From positions 1 through 37,957 of the forward strand of contig QCUI01000013.1 of NCBI GenBank assembly GCA_003210775.1: a stretch of DNA of 37,957 nt, given 5' to 3'. The notes under the pieces were generated by a model. The model had not been told where the DNA came from and searched no databases. It saw only the letters and a list, made by a program, of their open reading frames with translations. This document shows positions 33,177 through 37,957 of the stretch, piece after piece. Each line of letters begins with the position of its first letter. The first letter of the stretch is position 1. This DNA is from Synechococcus sp. AG-679-A04 (GTDB lineage: Bacteria; Cyanobacteriota; Cyanobacteriia; PCC-6307; Cyanobiaceae). Position numbers and translations under genes: made by a program.

Positions 33177-34025
33177 GTGTCAGAACCCGGACTGCTCGAG
33201 GCCATCTGGAGAAATGTCGTTCTGGGTGTTGTCCAGGGCTTGACTGAGTTTCTGCCGATCAGCAGCACGGCACATCTGAAGGTGGTGCCCGCTCTTGCCG
33301 GTTGGCAGGATCCCGGTGTCTCCGCCACAGCTGTGATCCAGCTGGGCAGCATCGTTGCGGTCATTGGTTACTTCCGCGACGACCTTGTTGGGGTGTGGAA
33401 AGGAATTTGCACTGCCCTGCGCAGAGGGCAGTGGCGCGAGCCGGAAGCCCGCCTGGGGATTGCGATGGCCATTGGCACCGTGCCGATCTTGGTGGTGGGG
33501 CTAGGCATCAAATTGTTCTGGCCCGGCTATGAGACGTCTCCGCTGCGCAGCGAACCGGTGATCGCCTTGGTGTCGATTGTGATGGCCTTGCTGCTGGCTT
33601 TGGCAGAGAAGCTTGGCCCGCGCCTCAAGAGACTCGACCAGGTGCAAGGGCGAGATGGCCTAGTGGTGGGTCTCGCGCAGGTGCTCGCTCTGATTCCTGG
33701 GGTCTCACGATCGGGAAGCACTCTCACCGCTTCACTGTTTGACAGCTGGAAGCGTCCTGATGCGGCCCGGTTTTCATTTTTGTTGGGAATTCCAGCCATC
33801 ACCCTGGCGGGTTTGGTGCAAATAAAGGATGCGTTCAGTGAGCCCAGCGCTGGCGGTGCGCTCCCTCTGCTGATCGGGATTTGTTCTGCAGCAGTGGTCT
33901 CCTGGCTGGCCATCGACTGGTTGTTGAAGTATCTGCAACGTCACAGCACCTGGATTTTCGTGATCTACCGGCTCCTCTTCGGAGTGTTGCTGCTGTTGTG
34001 GTGGTCCGCCGCCGTTCCAAACTGA
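33177..34025 (+). CDS. uppP: Undecaprenyl-diphosphatase
   Basis: This 282-residue membrane enzyme of the BacA type regenerates undecaprenyl phosphate, the lipid carrier for peptidoglycan and other envelope glycans. The two catalytic motifs are intact: VVQGLTEFLPISSTAH (19-33, with the essential Glu) and PGVSRSGSTLTAS (174-186, with catalytic Ser/Arg). About eight hydrophobic helices are present. Initiation at GTG 33177 fits both the family N-terminus and a ribosome-binding site. It leads a plus-strand run with TIGR03279, tolC-like and phosphatase genes, spaced 19, 24 and 13 bases. Confidence 0.94.
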   Translation: MSEPGLLEAIWRNVVLGVVQGLTEFLPISSTAHLKVVPALAGWQDPGVSATAVIQLGSIVAVIGYFRDDLVGVWKGICTALRRGQWREPEARLGIAMAIGTVPILVVGLGIKLFWPGYETSPLRSEPVIALVSIVMALLLALAEKLGPRLKRLDQVQGRDGLVVGLAQVLALIPGVSRSGSTLTASLFDSWKRPDAARFSFLLGIPAITLAGLVQIKDAFSEPSAGGALPLLIGICSAAVVSWLAIDWLLKYLQRHSTWIFVIYRLLFGVLLLLWWSAAVPN

Positions 34026-34044
34026 TCACAGTCGCCTCCTTGCT

Positions 34045-35442
34045 GTGTGGAATGAGCCTTCCGCAGGGGTTGCTGTTACGGCTCTGGACCCCGCAAGCCC
34101 CTCACGACAGCCTGAGCCTGCTGTAGTGGCCTCCGTGGAGTCAGGCTCAATCGGAGAGGAACTGGGATTCGAGCCAGGGGATCAGTTGCTCAGCATTAAT
34201 GGTGTGCGCCCCCGCGATCTGATTGATTACCGCTACCTCATTGTTGAGGAAGAGCTGACGCTTGAGGTTCGTGACAGCGCCGGTGAGCTGCATTGCGTCG
34301 AGTTGGAGAAGGATGCGGACGATGGTTTGGGGCTTGCTTTCACCGAAGCCCTTTTTGACGGCCTTCGTCAATGCACCAACCGTTGCCCTTTCTGCTTCAT
34401 CGATCAGCAGCCGCCGGGCCATCGAGACAGTCTTTATCTCAAGGATGACGATTACCGACTCAGTTTCCTTTACGGCTCCTATCTCACGCTCACCAACCTG
34501 AACGACGCCGACTGGGAGCGAATTGAGCAGCAACGACTGACACCGCTTTTCGTGTCAGTGCATGCAACAGATCCCGATCTGCGATCCACCCTTCTGGAGA
34601 ATCCACGAGCAGGAAAGTTGCTGAAGCAGCTGGAGTGGTTTGCGCAGCGCAACTTGCAGATTCACGCGCAGGTGGTGGTGTGTCCGGGTCTCAATGACGG
34701 TGACGCACTCCTGAACACCCTGCGTGATCTCGCCCGTTTTGCAGGTGTTGAGTGGCCTGCTGTGCTTTCGGCAGCAGTGGTACCGGTGGGCCTCACTCGT
34801 TTCCGCCCACCTGGTGATGGGTTGCGGGCTGTCACCCCTGAAGATGCCTGGCGGGTGATCGATGCAGTGGAACCGCTCCAGTCTGAGTTCCAAGGCCGTT
34901 TCGGCAGTCGTTTTGTTTGGTTGTCAGATGAGTGGTATCTGATTGCGGGGCGTTCACTTCCCCCACGCATCAGCTACGAGGATCTCCCTCAGCAGGAAAA
35001 TGGTGTGGGAACGATCCGGGCATTTCTCGAGTCGTTGGATGAGGCCACGGAATCACTTCCAGAGCGTGTCGCCGTGCCGCTGAGTAGCAGCTGGGTGGTG
35101 GGTCGTCTCGTGGATAGAGCTCTGGAGACGGTGACTGAGCGTCTCAACAGGATTGATGGCATCAGCTTGCGGATGCATGGTCTTCCCAGCCCCTACTGGG
35201 GGCAGGACCAGGTGGTCACAGGGCTGCTGACTGGTCAGGATCTGCTGGATGGACTCAAGGATCAGGACCTGGGGGATCAGGTACTGCTTCCCTCGGTGAT
35301 GTTGCGGCAGGGGCAGCCTGTTTTTCTCGATGACATGACTCTGGATCAGGTTCAGGAGCAACTTCCTGTTCCAATTCGGATCGTGCATGGAGCAGCTGAC
35401 ATCGTGGCTGCGGTGCTCGGAGATCCTGAGAAAACCACCTAA
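34045..35442 (+). CDS. TIGR03279-type PDZ-radical SAM (DUF512) Fe-S protein
   Basis: The protein has 465 residues. A short PDZ-like domain opens it (SGSIGEELGFEPGDQLLSING, 33-53 in part). Next come a Cys cluster CTNRCPFC (C110, C114, C117) followed by FIDQQPPGHRDSLYLKDDDYRLSF, and the DUF512 C-terminal domain with RFVWLSDEWYLIAG and LRMHGLPSPYWG. The CxxxCxxC spacing is that of radical SAM enzymes. The family is conserved in cyanobacteria, with relatives in clostridia; no reaction is established. Initiation is GTG at 34045, giving the family-like MWNEPSA start 19 bases after uppP. Confidence 0.88.
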   Translation: MWNEPSAGVAVTALDPASPSRQPEPAVVASVESGSIGEELGFEPGDQLLSINGVRPRDLIDYRYLIVEEELTLEVRDSAGELHCVELEKDADDGLGLAFTEALFDGLRQCTNRCPFCFIDQQPPGHRDSLYLKDDDYRLSFLYGSYLTLTNLNDADWERIEQQRLTPLFVSVHATDPDLRSTLLENPRAGKLLKQLEWFAQRNLQIHAQVVVCPGLNDGDALLNTLRDLARFAGVEWPAVLSAAVVPVGLTRFRPPGDGLRAVTPEDAWRVIDAVEPLQSEFQGRFGSRFVWLSDEWYLIAGRSLPPRISYEDLPQQENGVGTIRAFLESLDEATESLPERVAVPLSSSWVVGRLVDRALETVTERLNRIDGISLRMHGLPSPYWGQDQVVTGLLTGQDLLDGLKDQDLGDQVLLPSVMLRQGQPVFLDDMTLDQVQEQLPVPIRIVHGAADIVAAVLGDPEKTT

Positions 35443-35456
35443 ACTCCGTCAAGCTC

Positions 35457-35460
35457 AGGA
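35457..35460 (+). promoter_or_regulatory. Ribosome-binding site of the TolC-type gene
   Basis: AGGA six bases before GTG 35467. Two ATG codons nearby (35462, 35465) are in other frames, so this site helps fix the GTG as the start. Confidence 0.6.
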
Positions 35461-35466
35461 AATGAT

Positions 35467-37179
35467 GTGCGTCGGACAGCTGCAAGCCTTCTTCTGATTG
35501 CAGGCATAGTGCCCGGCCAAATCGCTGGAGTTGCCTCCGCTCAAGAGTCTTCTGACCCTGCGTCAGACAACGGAGCGGCCCTGATTGATCAGAGCACCCT
35601 GCCGACGGCCATTGAACTAAAGGGATCCAGGCCGCAGGCAGATCCTTCGGTTCTTCCTCCGGCAGCGACAACACTGCCTGAGACGCTCGATGCGTTGAAC
35701 TCACCGCCGAGCCTTGCACTGCCAAACCAGTCCGATCAGGTGCGCATTCGAGAGCTAAGACCGCTCACTCTCGCTGAAGTTGAACAGCTGGCTGAAGTCA
35801 ACAATCCAGACCTAAAGGCTGTTGCTCTCGAGGTGCAGCAGGCCAAGTCTAGATTGAGAGCGGCCATCTCCAGTTGGTACCCAACGCTCAGTCTCTCGGC
35901 CAATGGTCTTCCCCAATACCTAGCTACTGAACAGCAATTCTTGGGAGACGATCTGTCCGGGATCAATAACTCCCAGATTGGTCTGCAAGATAGAGAAGGT
36001 CCAGTCACCCAAACCGGAACAGCCTCTGCCAATTTCCGTGCAGCGCTGAACTGGAAATTGATTGATCCAGCCCGAGTTCCTCAGATTTCGGCTGCTCGCG
36101 ACAGCTTTGAGAGAGTTCGAGACGCCTATCTGATCGCCTTAAGAGATCTGCGCCTAAGTGCGGCCAAGGCTTATTACAACCTTCAGCAATATGACGCACA
36201 AGTTGATGTCGGCAGGCAGTCGGTGGCTGCTTCGTTGTTAAGTTTGCGTTATGCAAGATCACGCTTTCAGGCAGGTGTTTCAACCAAGCTTGAAGTCCTT
36301 GAAGCTGAAACGCAACTTTCCCGAGATCGACTCCTTTTAACAGACTATCTAAATTTTCAGTTGCGAGCGCGTCGCAATTTGGCCAGGATCATCAACTTGC
36401 CCCAGGACATCACCCCGACTGCTGCATCACCTTCAGAGGTTGTGGGTGTCTGGGAGCCTTCCTTGCAGGAAAGCATCATTGCGGCTTACGCCTTCCGAGA
36501 AGAGCTCGATCAGTTTATTCTTGATATCTCGATTGACAACAGCAGTGCAAATGTTGCTCTGGCAGCTGTGCAGCCGGTTCTCAGCATTTTTAACGACTTC
36601 TCGACACAGCGCCTTGATCGTCAGCAGTCTCAGGGTTCGTCCTTTGACAGGAGCTATTACGGCTGGAATATGAATAATGCGGTTGGACTTTCGGCAACTT
36701 GGAATATTTTCGATGGGGGTAAGGCTCGTGCTGAGTACCGTCGCAAAAAGCAGGCCGCTGAAGCGAGCGCTTACAAATTCGCGAATCAACGCGGTGTCAT
36801 TCGCCTTCAAGTTGAACAGAGTTTCTACGATTTGCGGGCGAATCAGCAGAACTTGCGCACAACTGCCAGAGAGGTTCTGTCTCAACGAGAAGCGTTGCGA
36901 CTCTCCAGGCTCCGTTTTGCTGCAGGTGTGACCACTCAGCGTGAAGTGGTGGACAACCAAAGAGACCTCACAAATGCACAGGTTCGCCATGTCCAGTCTC
37001 TTTCTCAATACAACCAATCCATTGCCGAGTTGAGGCGATACACCGGGCTCGACCAAGTCGGCTCTTGTCCACCCCTGGACCTACCTGCTGATAAGGCACA
37101 AACACCTGAATCTGAAGCTATTCAGATCGAGCCCTCACCCAACGTCCCAGCTTGCCAAGCTTCACTGCTGGGATCTTGA
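35467..37179 (+). CDS. TolC-family outer-membrane efflux protein
   Basis: The protein has 570 residues. A signal peptide (RRTAASLLLIAGIVPGQIAGVASA) is followed by a Ser/Pro-rich linker of about 75 residues. Then come two OEP repeats: the first opens RPLTLAEVEQLAEVNNPDLKAV and contains long helices such as RSRFQAGVSTKLEVLEAETQL, the second contains AVGLSATWNIFDGGKARAEYRRKKQ and RLRFAAGVTTQREVVDNQRDL. It would form a trimeric channel for type I secretion or drug efflux. Inner-membrane partners are not in the window. The 3' extension after the second repeat (residues 525-570) is a short Pro/Glu-rich tail. GTG start, supported by AGGA. Confidence 0.92.
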   Translation: MRRTAASLLLIAGIVPGQIAGVASAQESSDPASDNGAALIDQSTLPTAIELKGSRPQADPSVLPPAATTLPETLDALNSPPSLALPNQSDQVRIRELRPLTLAEVEQLAEVNNPDLKAVALEVQQAKSRLRAAISSWYPTLSLSANGLPQYLATEQQFLGDDLSGINNSQIGLQDREGPVTQTGTASANFRAALNWKLIDPARVPQISAARDSFERVRDAYLIALRDLRLSAAKAYYNLQQYDAQVDVGRQSVAASLLSLRYARSRFQAGVSTKLEVLEAETQLSRDRLLLTDYLNFQLRARRNLARIINLPQDITPTAASPSEVVGVWEPSLQESIIAAYAFREELDQFILDISIDNSSANVALAAVQPVLSIFNDFSTQRLDRQQSQGSSFDRSYYGWNMNNAVGLSATWNIFDGGKARAEYRRKKQAAEASAYKFANQRGVIRLQVEQSFYDLRANQQNLRTTAREVLSQREALRLSRLRFAAGVTTQREVVDNQRDLTNAQVRHVQSLSQYNQSIAELRRYTGLDQVGSCPPLDLPADKAQTPESEAIQIEPSPNVPACQASLLGS

Positions 37180-37192
37180 TGATGGCGCGACG

Positions 37193-37957
37193 TTGACCTC
37201 AAGTCCCCTTAACCCGCAGCAGTTACTCGCAGTCCATCAGCTGCTCGATAGGGTCGCAGATCGACAACGACAGGATTTCGGACACATCGTTTCGGATATC
37301 AAGGCTGATGGATCCTTGATCACGGCTTCTGACCGCTGGAGCGATGAGGCGCTGGTGGAGGGTCTCTCTGCACTGGCCCCCGGTGAATTCACCCTTAGCG
37401 AGGAGGGAGATAAGAGCTGCCCTTCTTCTTCAGCCTTCTGGGTAGTGGATCCTCTCGATGGCACTACCAATTTCGCAGCCGGCATTCCTTATTGGGCGAT
37501 CTCTGTGGCTCGTTTTGTGGACGGACGTCCTACCGAGGCTTTCCTGGAGATTCCTTCTTTACGTCAACGCATTGTGGCGATCCGTGGTGGAGGTGCCTGG
37601 CGCAATGGCAAACCTCTCTCGCCAGAGACCCGTCTGCAAGCTGGCAGTGCCTGCGTGTCGCTTTGCAGTCGTGCGATCCGGGTGCTGCAGCGCCGCCATC
37701 AGGACCCTTTTCCAGGAAAAATCCGCTTGCTTGGTGTTGCCAGCCTGAATCTGGTGAGTGTGGCGATGGGGCAGACAGTGGCAGCCCTGGAGGCCACACC
37801 CAAGATCTGGGATCTGGCAGCAGCTTGGCTGGTTCTGAGCGAACTCGGCTGTCCCGTGCAATGGCTAGATCACGATCCCGCGGCATTGACGCCTGGACAA
37901 GATCTTTCCGATGTCAGTTTTCCTGTGCTCGCAGCGAGCTCGCAGGCTGAACTTGAG
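37193..37957 (+). CDS. Inositol monophosphatase family protein, 3' end outside the window
   Basis: The gene is open to the last base: 255 codons are visible and no stop is reached. The metal-binding motifs of the Li+-sensitive phosphatase superfamily are present: SEEGD (E70/E71), WVVDPLDGTTNF (D86, D89) and the late KIWDLAAAW (D207). Substrates of such enzymes include inositol phosphate, histidinol phosphate, fructose bisphosphate and PAP; the motif pattern with FAAGIPYWAISVA fits the broad IMPase/histidinol-phosphatase group. The first start giving the family N-terminus is TTG at 37193, 13 bases after the TolC-type gene. The ATG at 37182 is in another frame and stops after four codons. Confidence 0.85.
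   Translation, partial: MTSSPLNPQQLLAVHQLLDRVADRQRQDFGHIVSDIKADGSLITASDRWSDEALVEGLSALAPGEFTLSEEGDKSCPSSSAFWVVDPLDGTTNFAAGIPYWAISVARFVDGRPTEAFLEIPSLRQRIVAIRGGGAWRNGKPLSPETRLQAGSACVSLCSRAIRVLQRRHQDPFPGKIRLLGVASLNLVSVAMGQTVAALEATPKIWDLAAAWLVLSELGCPVQWLDHDPAALTPGQDLSDVSFPVLAASSQAELE

Noticed and set aside
36433-37056. 207-codon open frame antisense to the TolC-type gene
   Set aside because: It lies within a clear OEP repeat on the other strand and has no features of its own.
1-37957. tRNA, rRNA, CRISPR, insertion-sequence and prophage genes
   Set aside because: I looked through the gaps between genes for clover-leaf ends, regular repeats and transposase or integrase motifs and saw none; short or degenerate elements could still be missed without a search tool.

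Overview
The window reads as the chromosome of a marine picocyanobacterium of the Synechococcus/Cyanobium type. It is GC-rich and very tightly packed. It carries photosynthesis and NDH-1 genes (ndhO, a crr7-type gene, petL, psbU, a DUF751/Ycf33-like gene, a CrtQ-type zeta-carotene desaturase) and several families that are largely cyanobacterial (TIGR03279, DUF3120, DUF4346, a lipid-A-disaccharide-synthase-like protein, a VKOR-thioredoxin fusion). psbU favours Synechococcus/Cyanobium over most Prochlorococcus. I found no rRNA, tRNA, CRISPR array, insertion sequence, integrase or prophage gene.

Layout. 1-1085: the end of an OprB-type porin with a strong terminator. 1238-5024: a coupled run of cysK, a J-domain protein and a GT-C membrane glycosyltransferase. 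5003-7547: ndhO, a CPA1 Na+/H+ antiporter and a TIGR01777 epimerase. 7483-9882: four minus-strand genes (HesB/IscA Fe-S carrier, helical-repeat protein, LpxB-like protein, small membrane protein). 9961-12410: crtQ, an SRPBCC protein and a lipoprotein that may be PilP-like. 12389-16709: a minus-strand run of DUF751, rbfA, GH3 hexosaminidase, GT2-TPR protein and hemD. 16710-18506: the one irregular area, with a long stretch lacking a convincing gene and an AT-rich orphan gene. 18507-24512: GST, exported protein, crr7, shikimate kinase, tandem 6-pyruvoyl-tetrahydropterin/QueD protein, RibD-like reductase, exported protein, FemAB-like protein, DUF4346. 24519-29972: B12-type radical SAM protein, petL, MFS exporter, rimO, VKOR-Trx. 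30030-33075: nadB, psbU, DUF3120 protein. 33177-37957: uppP, TIGR03279, TolC-type channel and an inositol-phosphatase family gene that runs off the window.

Common threads. Same-strand neighbours are often coupled by 1-8 bp overlaps, and many starts are GTG or TTG. Of nine convergent gene pairs, six overlap in their coding ends and two are separated by only 3-6 bp, so sense-antisense 3' ends are normal here. Functionally the window mixes photosynthetic electron-transfer factors, cofactor and pigment supply (uroporphyrinogen III, carotenoid, NAD, pterin, chorismate precursor, cysteine, Fe-S) and envelope functions (porin, TolC, UppP, GH3, FemAB-like, GT-C, GT2). The parts I find hardest to explain are the AT-rich orphan region at 16.7-18.5 kb, the psbU terminator placed directly against the nadB start codon, and a divergent pair whose start codons share one CATG. 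I do not see a clear multi-gene undescribed system such as a defence or biosynthetic island.
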